DNA of 64,000 nt, taken from the NCBI RefSeq assembly GCF_051020955.1, contig NW_027476196.1:372001-436000 (forward strand). The letters are read 5' to 3'. A model generated the notes under the pieces. The model searched no databases, was not told where the DNA came from, and was given only the letters and a program-made list of their open reading frames with translations. This DNA is from Megalopta genalis. Lineage: Eukaryota > Arthropoda > Insecta > Hymenoptera > Halictidae. How positions within the stretch are numbered: position 1 is the first letter of the stretch; every line of letters begins with the position of its first letter. The position numbers and the translations under genes are program-made. Below, one piece after another: positions 25,198 through 38,849 of the stretch.

Positions 25198-28100
25198 GCA
25201 TGGATTTGAAGATAAGCCTTCCTCTTCGCATTTATTTGAAGCTAAATCATGTGATCCGCAAGGATTAGAAGCTAAGCCTTCAACTTCGCATTGATTTGAA
25301 ACTAAACCATTTGATTCGCATGGATTTGAAGCTAAGTCTTCTACTTCGCATTGATTTGAACCTAAATCATGTGTTTCGCATGGATTTGAAGCTAACTCGT
25401 TTGTTTCGCCTGCATTTGAAGCTAAATCGTGTATATCACAAGTATTTGAAGCTAAATGATTTGTTTCGCATTGATTCGAAGATACGCCTTATACTACACA
25501 GTGATTTGAAGCTAAATCATGTGTTTCGCATGGATTTGAACCTAAATCGTTTGTTTCGCATGCAGTTGAAGCTAAATCATGTATATCACAAGTATTTGAA
25601 CCTAAACAATTTGATTCGCATGGATTTGAAGCTAAGCCTTCTACTTCGCATTGATTAGAAGCTAAGTCATGTGTTTCGCTTCGATTTGAAGCTAACTCGT
25701 TCGTTTCGCATGCAGTTGAATCGAAATCATGTATATCACAAGTATTTGACGCTAAACCAATTGTTTCGCATGGATTTGAAGATAAGCCTTCCTCTTCGCA
25801 TTTATTTGAAGCTAAATCATGTGATCCGCAAGGATTAGAAGCTAAGCCTTCAACTTCGCATTGATTTGAAACTAAACCATTTGATTCGCATGGATTTGAA
25901 GCTAAGTCTTCTACTTCGCATTGATTTGAACCTAAATCATGTGTTTCGCATGGATTTGAAGCTAACTCGTTTGTTTCGCCTGCATTTGAAGCTAAATCGT
26001 GTATATCACAAGTATTTGAAGCTAAATGATTTGTTTCGCATTGATTCGAAGATACGCCTTATACTACACAGTGATTTGAAGCTAAATCATGTGTTTCGCA
26101 TGGATTTGAACCTAAATCGTTTGTTTCGCATGCAGTTGAAGCTAAATCATGTATATCACAAGTATTTGAACCTAAACAATTTGATTCGCATGGATTTGAA
26201 GCTAAGCCTTCTACTTCGCATTGATTAGAAGCTAAGTCATGTGTTTCGCTTCGATTTGAAGCTAACTCGTTCGTTTCGCATGCAGTTGAATCGAAATCAT
26301 GTATATCACAAGTATTTGACGCTAAACCAATTGTTTCGCATGGATTTGAAGATAAGCCTTCCTCTTCGCATTTATTTGAAGCTAAATCATGTGATCCGCA
26401 AGGATTAGAAGCTAAGCCTTCAACTTCGCATTGATTTGAAACTAAACCATTTGATTCGCATGGATTTGAAGCTAAGTCTTCTACTTCGCATTGATTTGAA
26501 GCTAAATCATGTGTTTCGCATGGATTTGAAGCTAACTCGTTTGTTTCGCCTGCTTTTGAAGCTAAATCGTGTATATCACAAGTATTTGAAGCTAAATGAT
26601 TTGTTTCGCATTGATTAGAAGATACGCCTTATACTACACAGTGATTTGAAGCTAAATCATGTGTTTCGCATGGATTTGAACCTAAATCGTTTGTTTCGCA
26701 TGCAGTTGAAGCTAAATCATGTATATCACAAGTATTTGAACCTAAACAATTTGATTCGCATGGATTTGAAGCTATGCCTTCTACTTCGCATTGATTAGAA
26801 GCTATGTCATGTGTTTCGCTTGGATTTGAAGCTAACTCGTTTGTTTCACATGCAGTTGAAGCTAAATCATGTATATCACAAGTGTTTGAAGCTAAACCAT
26901 TTGTTTTGCATGGATTTGAAGCTAAGCCTTCTACTTCACATTGATTAGAAGCTAAGTCATGTGTTTCGCTTGGATTTGAAGCTAACTCGTTCGTTTCGCA
27001 TGCAGTTGAATCTAAATCATGTATATCACAAGTATTTGACGCTAAACAAATTGTTTCGCATGGATTTGAAGATAAGCCTTCCTCTACGCATTTATTTGAA
27101 GCTAAATCATGTGATTCGCAAGGATTAGAAGCTAAGCCTTCAACTTCGCATTGATTTGAATCTAAATAATTTGTTTCGCTTGGATTTGAAGCTGAGTCTT
27201 CTACTTCGCATTGATTTGAAGCTAAATCATGTGTTTCGCATGGATTTGAAGCTAACTGGTTTGTTTCGCGTGCAGTTGAAGCTAAATCATGTATATCACA
27301 AGTATTTAAAGCTAATCCGTTTGTTTGGCATGAATATAAATCTAAACCATGTGTTTCGCATGAGTTTGTTGTTATATCATGTGTTTCGCATGGATTTGAA
27401 GCTAACTCGTTTGTTTCGCATGCAGTTGAATCTAAACCATGTATATCCCAAGTATTAGAGCTAAACCATTTGTTTCGCATGGATTTGAAGATCAGCCTTC
27501 TACTTCGCATTGATTTGAAGATAAATAATGTGTTTCGCTTGGATTTGAAACTAACTCGTTTGTATCGCACGCACTTGAATCTAAATCAAGTATATCACAA
27601 GTGTTTGAAGCTAAACACTTTGATTCGCATGGATCTGAAGCTAAGCCTTCTACCTCGCATTGATTTGAAGATAAATCATGTGTTTCGCTTGGATTTGAAG
27701 CTAACTCGTTTGTTTCCCATGCACTTGAATCTAAACTATGCATATCACATGTATTTAAAGCTAAACCGTTTGATTCGCATGGATTTGAAGCTAAGCCTTC
27801 TACCTCGCATTGATTTGAACATAAATCATGTGTTTCGCTTGGATTTGAAGCTAACTCGTTTGTTTCGCACGCACTTGAATCTAAATCAATTATATCACAA
27901 GTATTTGAAGCTAAACCGTTTGATTCGCATGGATTTGAAGCTAAGCCTTCTACTTCGCATTGATTTGAACCTAAATCATGTGTTTCGCATGGATTTCAAG
28001 CGCACTCGTTTGTTTCGCATGCAGTTGAAGCTAAATCATATATATCACAAGTATTTGAAATTGAAACATTTGGTTCGCATGAATATTAAGCTAAACCATG

Positions 28101-29003
28101 TGTTTCGCATGAATTTGTCGATAAATCATGTGTTTCGCTTATTTATGAAGCTAACTCGTTTGTTTCGCCGACATTTTAAGCTAAATCATGTATATTAGAA
28201 ATATTTGAAGCTAAACCATTTGATTCGCATGGATTCGAAGAAAAGACTTCTACTTCGCATTGATTTTAAGCTAAATCATGTGTTTCGTATTCATTTGAAG
28301 CTACCTTGTTTGTTTCGCATGCAGTTGAATCTAATTATGTATATCACAAGTATTTGAACTGCACCATTCGTATCGCATGAATATTATGTTAAACCATGTG
28401 TTTCGCATGAATTTGAAGCTCAAACTTCTACATCGCATGAATATGTAGCTAAAACATGTGTTTCGCTTGGATTTGAAGCTAACTCGTTTGTTTTGCATGC
28501 ACTAGAAGCTAAATCATGTATATCACAAGTATTTGAGCCAAAACCAGTTGTTTCGCATGGATTCGAAGATAAGCCTTCTACTTCGCATTGATATTAATCT
28601 AAATGATGTGTTTCGCATGGATTTGAAGCTAACTCGTTTGTTTCGCATGCAGTTGAATCTAAACCATGTATATCCCAAGTATTTGAGCTAAACCATTTGT
28701 TTAGCATGGATTCGAATATAAGCCTTCTACTTCGCATTCATATGAAGCTAAATCATGTGTTTCGCATGGATTTAAAGCTAATTCGATTGTTTCGCATGCT
28801 GTTGAAGCTAAATCATGTATATCACAAGTATTTGAACCTAAACAATTTGATTCGCATGGATTTGAAGCTAAGCCTTCTACTTCGCATTGATTAGAAGCTA
28901 AGTCATGTGTTTCGTTTGGATTTGAAGCTAACTCGTTCGTTTCGCATGCAGTTGAATCTAAATCATGTATATCACAAGTATTTGACGCTAAACCAATTGT
29001 TTC
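25198..29003. repeat. 3806-bp HOR, copy 2
   Basis: Near-identical to copy 1. Visible differences are few, for example GCTAATCCG against GCTAAACCG near 27316, GTTATATC against GTTAAATC near 27371 and GTATTAGAGC against GTATTTGAGC near 27456. It has the same internal plan: the 570-bp triplet first, then the diverged part with the four 1-bp deletions. Confidence 0.93.
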
Positions 29004-32000
29004 GCATGGATTTGAAGATAAGCCTTCCTCTTCGCATTTATTTGAAGCTAAATCATGTGATCCGCAAGGATTAGAAGCTAAGCCTTCAACTTCGCATTGA
29101 TTTGAAACTAAACCATTTGATTCGCATGGATTTGAAGCTAAGTCTTCTACTTCGCATTGATTTGAACCTAAATCATGTGTTTCGCATGGATTTGAAGCTA
29201 ACTCGTTTGTTTCGCCTGCATTTGAAGCTAAATCGTGTATATCACAAGTATTTGAAGCTAAATGATTTGTTTCGCATTGATTCGAAGATACGCCTTATAC
29301 TACACAGTGATTTGAAGCTAAATCATGTGTTTCGCATGGATTTGAACCTAAATCGTTTGTTTCGCATGCAGTTGAAGCTAAATCATGTATATCACAAGTA
29401 TTTGAACCTAAACAATTTGATTCGCATGGATTTGAAGCTAAGCCTTCTACTTCGCATTGATTAGAAGCTAAGTCATGTGTTTCGCTTCGATTTGAAGCTA
29501 ACTCGTTCGTTTCGCATGCAGTTGAATCGAAATCATGTATATCACAAGTATTTGACGCTAAACCAATTGTTTCGCATGGATTTGAAGATAAGCCTTCCTC
29601 TTCGCATTTATTTGAAGCTAAATCATGTGATCCGCAAGGATTAGAAGCTAAGCCTTCAACTTCGCATTGATTTGAAACTAAACCATTTGATTCGCATGGA
29701 TTTGAAGCTAAGTCTTCTACTTCGCATTGATTTGAACCTAAATCATGTGTTTCGCATGGATTTGAAGCTAACTCGTTTGTTTCGCCTGCATTTGAAGCTA
29801 AATCGTGTATATCACAAGTATTTGAAGCTAAATGATTTGTTTCGCATTGATTCGAAGATACGCCTTATACTACACAGTGATTTGAAGCTAAATCATGTGT
29901 TTCGCATGGATTTGAACCTAAATCGTTTGTTTCGCATGCAGTTGAAGCTAAATCATGTATATCACAAGTATTTGAACCTAAACAATTTGATTCGCATGGA
30001 TTTGAAGCTAAGCCTTCTACTTCGCATTGATTAGAAGCTAAGTCATGTGTTTCGCTTCGATTTGAAGCTAACTCGTTCGTTTCGCATGCAGTTGAATCGA
30101 AATCATGTATATCACAAGTATTTGACGCTAAACCAATTGTTTCGCATGGATTTGAAGATAAGCCTTCCTCTTCGCATTTATTTGAAGCTAAATCATGTGA
30201 TCCGCAAGGATTAGAAGCTAAGCCTTCAACTTCGCATTGATTTGAAACTAAACCATTTGATTCGCATGGATTTGAAGCTAAGTCTTCTACTTCGCATTGA
30301 TTTGAAGCTAAATCATGTGTTTCGCATGGATTTGAAGCTAACTCGTTTGTTTCGCCTGCTTTTGAAGCTAAATCGTGTATATCACAAGTATTTGAAGCTA
30401 AATGATTTGTTTCGCATTGATTAGAAGATACGCCTTATACTACACAGTGATTTGAAGCTAAATCATGTGTTTCGCATGGATTTGAACCTAAATCGTTTGT
30501 TTCGCATGCAGTTGAAGCTAAATCATGTATATCACAAGTATTTGAACCTAAACAATTTGATTCGCATGGATTTGAAGCTATGCCTTCTACTTCGCATTGA
30601 TTAGAAGCTATGTCATGTGTTTCGCTTGGATTTGAAGCTAACTCGTTTGTTTCACATGCAGTTGAAGCTAAATCATGTATATCACAAGTGTTTGAAGCTA
30701 AACCATTTGTTTTGCATGGATTTGAAGCTAAGCCTTCTACTTCACATTGATTAGAAGCTAAGTCATGTGTTTCGCTTGGATTTGAAGCTAACTCGTTCGT
30801 TTCGCATGCAGTTGAATCTAAATCATGTATATCACAAGTATTTGACGCTAAACAAATTGTTTCGCATGGATTTGAAGATAAGCCTTCCTCTACGCATTTA
30901 TTTGAAGCTAAATCATGTGATTCGCAAGGATTAGAAGCTAAGCCTTCAACTTCGCATTGATTTGAATCTAAATAATTTGTTTCGCTTGGATTTGAAGCTG
31001 AGTCTTCTACTTCGCATTGATTTGAAGCTAAATCATGTGTTTCGCATGGATTTGAAGCTAACTGGTTTGTTTCGCGTGCAGTTGAAGCTAAATCATGTAT
31101 ATCACAAGTATTTAAAGCTAAACCGTTTGTTTGGCATGAATATAAATCTAAACCATGTGTTTCGCATGAGTTTGTTGTTAAATCATGTGTTTCGCATGGA
31201 TTTGAAGCTAACTCGTTTGTTTCGCATGCAGTTGAATCTAAACCATGTATATCCCAAGTATTTGAGCTAAACCATTTGTTTCGCATGGATTTGAAGATCA
31301 GCCTTCTACTTCGCATTGATTTGAAGATAAATAATGTGTTTCGCTTGGATTTGAAACTAACTCGTTTGTATCGCACGCACTTGAATCTAAATCAAGTATA
31401 TCACAAGTGTTTGAAGCTAAACACTTTGATTCGCATGGATCTGAAGCTAAGCCTTCTACCTCGCATTGATTTGAAGATAAATCATGTGTTTCGCTTGGAT
31501 TTGAAGCTAACTCGTTTGTTTCCCATGCACTTGAATCTAAACTATGCATATCACATGTATTTAAAGCTAAACCGTTTGATTCGCATGGATTTGAAGCTAA
31601 GCCTTCTACCTCGCATTGATTTGAACATAAATCATGTGTTTCGCTTGGATTTGAAGCTAACTCGTTTGTTTCGCACGCACTTGAATCTAAATCAATTATA
31701 TCACAAGTATTTGAAGCTAAACCGTTTGATTCGCATGGATTTGAAGCTAAGCCTTCTACTTCGCATTGATTTGAACCTAAATCATGTGTTTCGCATGGAT
31801 TTCAAGCGCACTCGTTTGTTTCGCATGCAGTTGAAGCTAAATCATATATATCACAAGTATTTGAAATTGAAACATTTGGTTCGCATGAATATTAAGCTAA
31901 ACCATGTGTTTCGCATGAATTTGTCGATAAATCATGTGTTTCGCTTATTTATGAAGCTAACTCGTTTGTTTCGCCGACATTTTAAGCTAAATCATGTATA

Positions 32001-32809
32001 TTAGAAATATTTGAAGCTAAACCATTTGATTCGCATGGATTCGAAGAAAAGACTTCTACTTCGCATTGATTTTAAGCTAAATCATGTGTTTCGTATTCAT
32101 TTGAAGCTACCTTGTTTGTTTCGCATGCAGTTGAATCTAATTATGTATATCACAAGTATTTGAACTGCACCATTCGTATCGCATGAATATTATGTTAAAC
32201 CATGTGTTTCGCATGAATTTGAAGCTCAAACTTCTACATCGCATGAATATGTAGCTAAAACATGTGTTTCGCTTGGATTTGAAGCTAACTCGTTTGTTTT
32301 GCATGCACTAGAAGCTAAATCATGTATATCACAAGTATTTGAGCCAAAACCAGTTGTTTCGCATGGATTCGAAGATAAGCCTTCTACTTCGCATTGATAT
32401 TAATCTAAATGATGTGTTTCGCATGGATTTGAAGCTAACTCGTTTGTTTCGCATGCAGTTGAATCTAAACCATGTATATCCCAAGTATTTGAGCTAAACC
32501 ATTTGTTTAGCATGGATTCGAATATAAGCCTTCTACTTCGCATTCATATGAAGCTAAATCATGTGTTTCGCATGGATTTAAAGCTAATTCGATTGTTTCG
32601 CATGCTGTTGAAGCTAAATCATGTATATCACAAGTATTTGAACCTAAACAATTTGATTCGCATGGATTTGAAGCTAAGCCTTCTACTTCGCATTGATTAG
32701 AAGCTAAGTCATGTGTTTCGTTTGGATTTGAAGCTAACTCGTTCGTTTCCCATGCAGTTGAATCTAAATCATGTATATCACAAGTATTTGACGCTAAACC
32801 AATTGTTTC
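29004..32809. repeat. 3806-bp HOR, copy 3
   Basis: Near-identical to copies 1, 2 and 4. It lacks the private changes of copy 2 near 27316, 27371 and 27456, so copies 1, 3 and 4 agree at those sites. One visible private change is TCCCATGCAG near 32748, where the other copies have TCGCATGCAG. Confidence 0.93.
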
Positions 32810-35800
32810 GCATGGATTTGAAGATAAGCCTTCCTCTTCGCATTTATTTGAAGCTAAATCATGTGATCCGCAAGGATTAGAAGCTAAGCCTTCAACTTCG
32901 CATTGATTTGAAACTAAACCATTTGATTCGCATGGATTTGAAGCTAAGTCTTCTACTTCGCATTGATTTGAACCTAAATCATGTGTTTCGCATGGATTTG
33001 AAGCTAACTCGTTTGTTTCGCCTGCATTTGAAGCTAAATCGTGTATATCACAAGTATTTGAAGCTAAATGATTTGTTTCGCATTGATTCGAAGATACGCC
33101 TTATACTACACAGTGATTTGAAGCTAAATCATGTGTTTCGCATGGATTTGAACCTAAATCGTTTGTTTCGCATGCAGTTGAAGCTAAATCATGTATATCA
33201 CAAGTATTTGAACCTAAACAATTTGATTCGCATGGATTTGAAGCTAAGCCTTCTACTTCGCATTGATTAGAAGCTAAGTCATGTGTTTCGCTTCGATTTG
33301 AAGCTAACTCGTTCGTTTCGCATGCAGTTGAATCGAAATCATGTATATCACAAGTATTTGACGCTAAACCAATTGTTTCGCATGGATTTGAAGATAAGCC
33401 TTCCTCTTCGCATTTATTTGAAGCTAAATCATGTGATCCGCAAGGATTAGAAGCTAAGCCTTCAACTTCGCATTGATTTGAAACTAAACCATTTGATTCG
33501 CATGGATTTGAAGCTAAGTCTTCTACTTCGCATTGATTTGAACCTAAATCATGTGTTTCGCATGGATTTGAAGCTAACTCGTTTGTTTCGCCTGCATTTG
33601 AAGCTAAATCGTGTATATCACAAGTATTTGAAGCTAAATGATTTGTTTCGCATTGATTCGAAGATACGCCTTATACTACACAGTGATTTGAAGCTAAATC
33701 ATGTGTTTCGCATGGATTTGAACCTAAATCGTTTGTTTCGCATGCAGTTGAAGCTAAATCATGTATATCACAAGTATTTGAACCTAAACAATTTGATTCG
33801 CATGGATTTGAAGCTAAGCCTTCTACTTCGCATTGATTAGAAGCTAAGTCATGTGTTTCGCTTCGATTTGAAGCTAACTCGTTCGTTTCGCATGCAGTTG
33901 AATCGAAATCATGTATATCACAAGTATTTGACGCTAAACCAATTGTTTCGCATGGATTTGAAGATAAGCCTTCCTCTTCGCATTTATTTGAAGCTAAATC
34001 ATGTGATCCGCAAGGATTAGAAGCTAAGCCTTCAACTTCGCATTGATTTGAAACTAAACCATTTGATTCGCATGGATTTGAAGCTAAGTCTTCTACTTCG
34101 CATTGATTTGAAGCTAAATCATGTGTTTCGCATGGATTTGAAGCTAACTCGTTTGTTTCGCCTGCTTTTGAAGCTAAATCGTGTATATCACAAGTATTTG
34201 AAGCTAAATGATTTGTTTCGCATTGATTAGAAGATACGCCTTATACTACACAGTGATTTGAAGCTAAATCATGTGTTTCGCATGGATTTGAACCTAAATC
34301 GTTTGTTTCGCATGCAGTTGAAGCTAAATCATGTATATCACAAGTATTTGAATCTAAACAATTTGATTCGCATGGATTTGAAGCTATGCCTTCTACTTCG
34401 CATTGATTAGAAGCTATGTCATGTGTTTCGCTTGGATTTGAAGCTAACTCGTTTGTTTCACATGCAGTTGAAGCTAAATCATGTATATCACAAGTGTTTG
34501 AAGCTAAACCATTTGTTTTGCATGGATTTGAAGCTAAGCCTTCTACTTCACATTGATTAGAAGCTAAGTCATGTGTTTCGCTTGGATTTGAAGCTAACTC
34601 GTTCGTTTCGCATGCAGTTGAATCTAAATCATGTATATCACAAGTATTTGACGCTAAACAAATTGTTTCGCATGGATTTGAAGATAAGCCTTCCTCTACG
34701 CATTTATTTGAAGCTAAATCATGTGATTCGCAAGGATTAGAAGCTAAGCCTTCAACTTCGCATTGATTTGAATCTAAATAATTTGTTTCGCTTGGATTTG
34801 AAGCTGAGTCTTCTACTTCGCATTGATTTGAAGCTAAATCATGTGTTTCGCATGGATTTGAAGCTAACTGGTTTGTTTCGCGTGCAGTTGAAGCTAAATC
34901 ATGTATATCACAAGTATTTAAAGCTAAACCGTTTGTTTGGCATGAATATAAATCTAAACCATGTGTTTCGCATGAGTTTGTTGTTAAATCATGTGTTTCG
35001 CATGGATTTGAAGCTAACTCGTTTGTTTCGCATGCAGTTGAATCTAAACCATGTATATCCCAAGTATTTGAGCTAAACCATTTGTTTCGCATGGATTTGA
35101 AGATCAGCCTTCTACTTCGCATTGATTTGAAGATAAATAATGTGTTTCGCTTGGATTTGAAACTAACTCGTTTGTATCGCACGCACTTGAATCTAAATCA
35201 AGTATATCACAAGTGTTTGAAGCTAAACACTTTGATTCGCATGGATCTGAAGCTAAGCCTTCTACCTCGCATTGATTTGAAGATAAATCATGTGTTTCGC
35301 TTGGATTTGAAGCTAACTCGTTTGTTTCCCATGCACTTGAATCTAAACTATGCATATCACATGTATTTAAAGCTAAACCGTTTGATTCGCATGGATTTGA
35401 AGCTAAGCCTTCTACCTCGCATTGATTTGAACATAAATCATGTGTTTCGCTTGGATTTGAAGCTAACTCGTTTGTTTCGCACGCACTTGAATCTAAATCA
35501 ACTATATCACAAGTATTTGAAGCTAAACCGTTTGATTCGCATGGATTTGAAGCTAAGCCTTCTACTTCGCATTGATTTGAAGCTAAGTCATGTGTTTCGC
35601 ATGGATTTCAAGCGCACTCGTTTGTTTCGCATGCAGTTGAAGCTAAATCATATATATCACAAGTATTTGAAATTGAAACATTTGGTTCGCATGAATATTA
35701 AGCTAAACCATGTGTTTCGCATGAATTTGTCGATAAATCATGTGTTTCGCTTATTTATGAAGCTAACTCGTTTGTTTCGCCGACATTTTAAGCTAAATCA

Positions 35801-36412
35801 AGTATATTAGAAATATTTGAAGCTAAACCATTTGATTCGCATGGATTCGAAGAAAAGACTTCTACTTCGCATTGATTTTAAGCTAAATCATGTGTTTCGT
35901 ATTCATTTGAAGCTACCTTGTTTGTTTCGCATGCAGTTGAATCTAATTATGTATATCACAAGTATTTGAACTGCACCATTCGTATCGCATGAATATTATG
36001 TTAAACCATGTGTTTCGCATGAATTTGAAGCTCAAACTTCTACATCGCATGGATATGTAGCTAAAACATGTGTTTCGCTTGGATTTGAAGCTAACTCGTT
36101 TGTTTTGCATGCACTAGAAGCTAAATCATGTATATCACAAGTATTTGAGCCAAAACCAGTTGTTTCGCATGGATTCGAATATAAGCCTTCTACTTCGCAT
36201 TGATATTAATCTAAATGATGTGTTTCGTATGGATTTGAAGCTAACTCGTTTGTTTCGCATGCAGTTGAATCTAAACCATGTATATCCCGAGTATTTGAGC
36301 TAAACCATTTGTTTAGCATGGATTCGAATATAAGCCTTCTACTTCGCATTCATTTGAAGCTAAATCATGTGTTTCGCATGGATTTAAAGCTAATTCGATT
36401 GTTTCGCATGCT
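32810..36412. repeat. 3806-bp HOR, copy 4 (about 95% complete)
   Basis: Last copy. It starts like the others and accumulates slightly more differences toward its end, for example GAATCTAAAC for GAACCTAAAC near 34350, CAACTATATC for CAATTATATC near 35498 and TCCCGAG for TCCCAAG near 36287. It departs from the HOR at about 36413 (TGTTGAGCC), some 200 bp short of full length. Confidence 0.91.
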
Positions 36413-37142
36413 GTTGAGCCTAAATCATGTACATTACAAGTATTTGAATCTAAACCATCTGTTTCGTGTGGATTCGAAGATCAGCCTTCTACTTCGCATT
36501 GATTTGAAGCTAACTCATTTGATTCGCTGAAATTTAAAGCCAGCTCGTTTGTTTCGCATGCAGTTGAATCTGAATCATGTAATCCCAAGTATTTGAAGCT
36601 ATTCCATTGGTTTCGCATGGAGTCGAAGGTAAGCCTTCTACTTCGCATTGATTTGAGGCTAAATCATGCGTTTCGCATGGATTTGAAGCTAACTCGATTG
36701 TTTCGCATGCTGTTGCTGCTAAATCATGTATATTACAACTATTTGAAGCTAAACCATCTGTTTCGTGTGGATTCGAAGATCAGCCTTCTACTTCGCATTG
36801 ATTTGAAGCTAAATCATGTGTTTCGCATGGATTTGAAGCTAACGCGTGTGTTTCGCATGCAGTTGAAGCTAAATCATGTATATCACAAGTATTTGAAGCT
36901 AAACCATTTGGTTCCCATGGATTTAAGGCTAGGCCTTCTACTTCGCATTGATTTGGAATTATAATCATGTGTTTCGCTTGGATTTAAAGCTAACTCGTTT
37001 GTTTCCCATGCACTTGAATATAAATCAAGCATGTCACAAGTATTTGAAGCTAAACCAGTTGTTTCGCATGGATTCGAAGATCAGCCTTCTACTTCGCTTT
37101 TACTTGAAGCTAAATCATGTGTTTCGCATGGATTTGAAGCTA
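36413..37142. repeat. Transitional 150-mers between HOR zones
   Basis: About 730 bp of diverged units joining the 3806-bp and 1707-bp zones. Landmarks are CATCTGTTTCGTGTGGATTC near 36460 and 36750 and a unit pair with CTTTTACTTGAAGC near 37095. The latter recurs near 38207 inside the 1707-bp HOR, so part of this stretch was also copied. No gene is seen. Confidence 0.82.
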
Positions 37143-38849
37143 AGTCGTTTGTTTCGCATGCAGTTGAATCTAAACCATGTATATCCCAAGTATTTGAAGC
37201 TAAACCATTTGTCTCGCATGGATTCGAATATAAGCCTTCTACTTCGCATTCATTTGAAGCCAAATCATGTGTTTCGCATGGATTTGAAGCTAACTCGTTT
37301 CTTTCGCATGCTGTTGCTGCTAAATCATGTATATTACAACTATTTGAAGCTAAACCATCTGTTTCGTGTGGATTCGAATATCAGCCTTCTACTTCGCATT
37401 GATTTGAAGCTAAGTCATGTGTTTCGCATGCATCTGAAGGTAACTCGTTTGTTTCGCCTGCATTTGAAGCTATATCACTTATATTGGCAAGTATTTGAAG
37501 CTAAATCTTTCGTTTCGGGTGGATTTAAAACTAAGCCTTCTACTTCACGTTGATTTGAACTTAATTCATGTTTTTCGCTGGATTTGAAGCTAACTCGATT
37601 GTTTCGCATGCATTTGAAGCTAAATGATGTATATCACTAGTATTTGAGGCTAAACCATTTGTTTCGCATTGATTCGAAGATAAGCCTTGGTCTTGGCATT
37701 GATTTGAAGCTAAATCATGTGTTTCACATGGATTTGATGCTAAGCCTGCTACATCGCATTGATTTGAAGCCAAATCATGTGTTTCGCATGGGTTTAGAGC
37801 TAACTCGTTATTTCGCCTGCATTTGGAGCTAAATCATGTATATCACAAATATTTGAAGCTAAACCATTTGTCTCGCATGGATTCGAAGATAAGCCTTCTA
37901 CTTCGCATTGATATTAATCTAAATGATGTGTTTCGCATGGATTTGAAGCTAACTCGTTTGTTTCGCATGCAGTTGAATCTAAACCATGTATATCCCAAGT
38001 ATTTGAGCTAAACCATTTGTTTCGCATGGATTCGAAGATCAGCCTTCTGCTTCGCATTGATTTGATGTTAAATCATATGTTTCGAATGGATTTGAAGCTA
38101 TCTCGTTTGTTTCGCATGCACTTGAATATAAATCAAGTATATCACAAGTATTTGAAGCTAAACCAGTTGTTTCGCATGGATTCGAAGATCAGCCTTCTAC
38201 TTCGCTTTTACTTGAAGCTAAATCATGTGTTTCGCATGGATTTGAAGCTAAGTCGTTTGTTTCGCATGCAGTTGAAGCTAAGTCATGTATATCACAAGTA
38301 TTTGAAGCTAAACCATTGGATTCGCATGGATTTGAAGCTAGGCGTTCTACTTCGCATTGATCTGAAGCTAAATCATGTGTTTCGCTTGGATTTGAAGCTA
38401 ACTGGTTTGTTTCGCATGCAGTTGAAGCTAAATCATGTATATCAGAAGTATTTGAAGCTAAACCATTTGTTTCGCATGAATATTAAGCTAAACCATGTGT
38501 TTCGCATGAATTTGTCGATAAATCATGTGTTTCGCTTATCTATGAAGCTAACTCGCTTGTTTCGCCGGCATTTTAAGCTAAATCATGTATATCAGAAATA
38601 TTTGAAGCTAAACCATTTGTTTCGCATTCATTCGATGATAAGCCTTCTACTTCGCATTGATTTCAAGCTAAATCATGTGTTTCGTATTCATTTGAAGCTA
38701 CCTCGTTTGTTTCGCATGCAGTTGAATCTAATTATGTATATCAAAAGTATTTGAAACTATACCATTTGATTCGCATGGATTTGAAGCTAAGCCTTCTACT
38801 TCGCATTGATTTGAAGCTAAATCATGTGTTTCGCTAGGATTTGAAGCTT
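37143..38849. repeat. 1707-bp HOR, copy 1
   Basis: Matches the next copy at a lag of 1707 bp (57 units minus 3 bp). A few differences are visible, for example CGCATGCAG against CTCATGCAG near 37158, GGCAAGTATT against GGCAAATATT near 37489 and CACTAGTATT against CACAAGTATT near 37636. Rare internal variants are CTTGGTCTTGGCATTG and GGTTTAGAGCTAACTCG followed by a shortened unit. Confidence 0.92.

Noticed and set aside
34241..35182. Minus-strand 313-codon ORF as a cysteine-rich gene present in four copies
   Set aside because: It exists because the 3806-bp HOR is copied four times. It begins and ends inside ordinary units, has no unique sequence, and overlaps plus-strand ORFs of the same quality.
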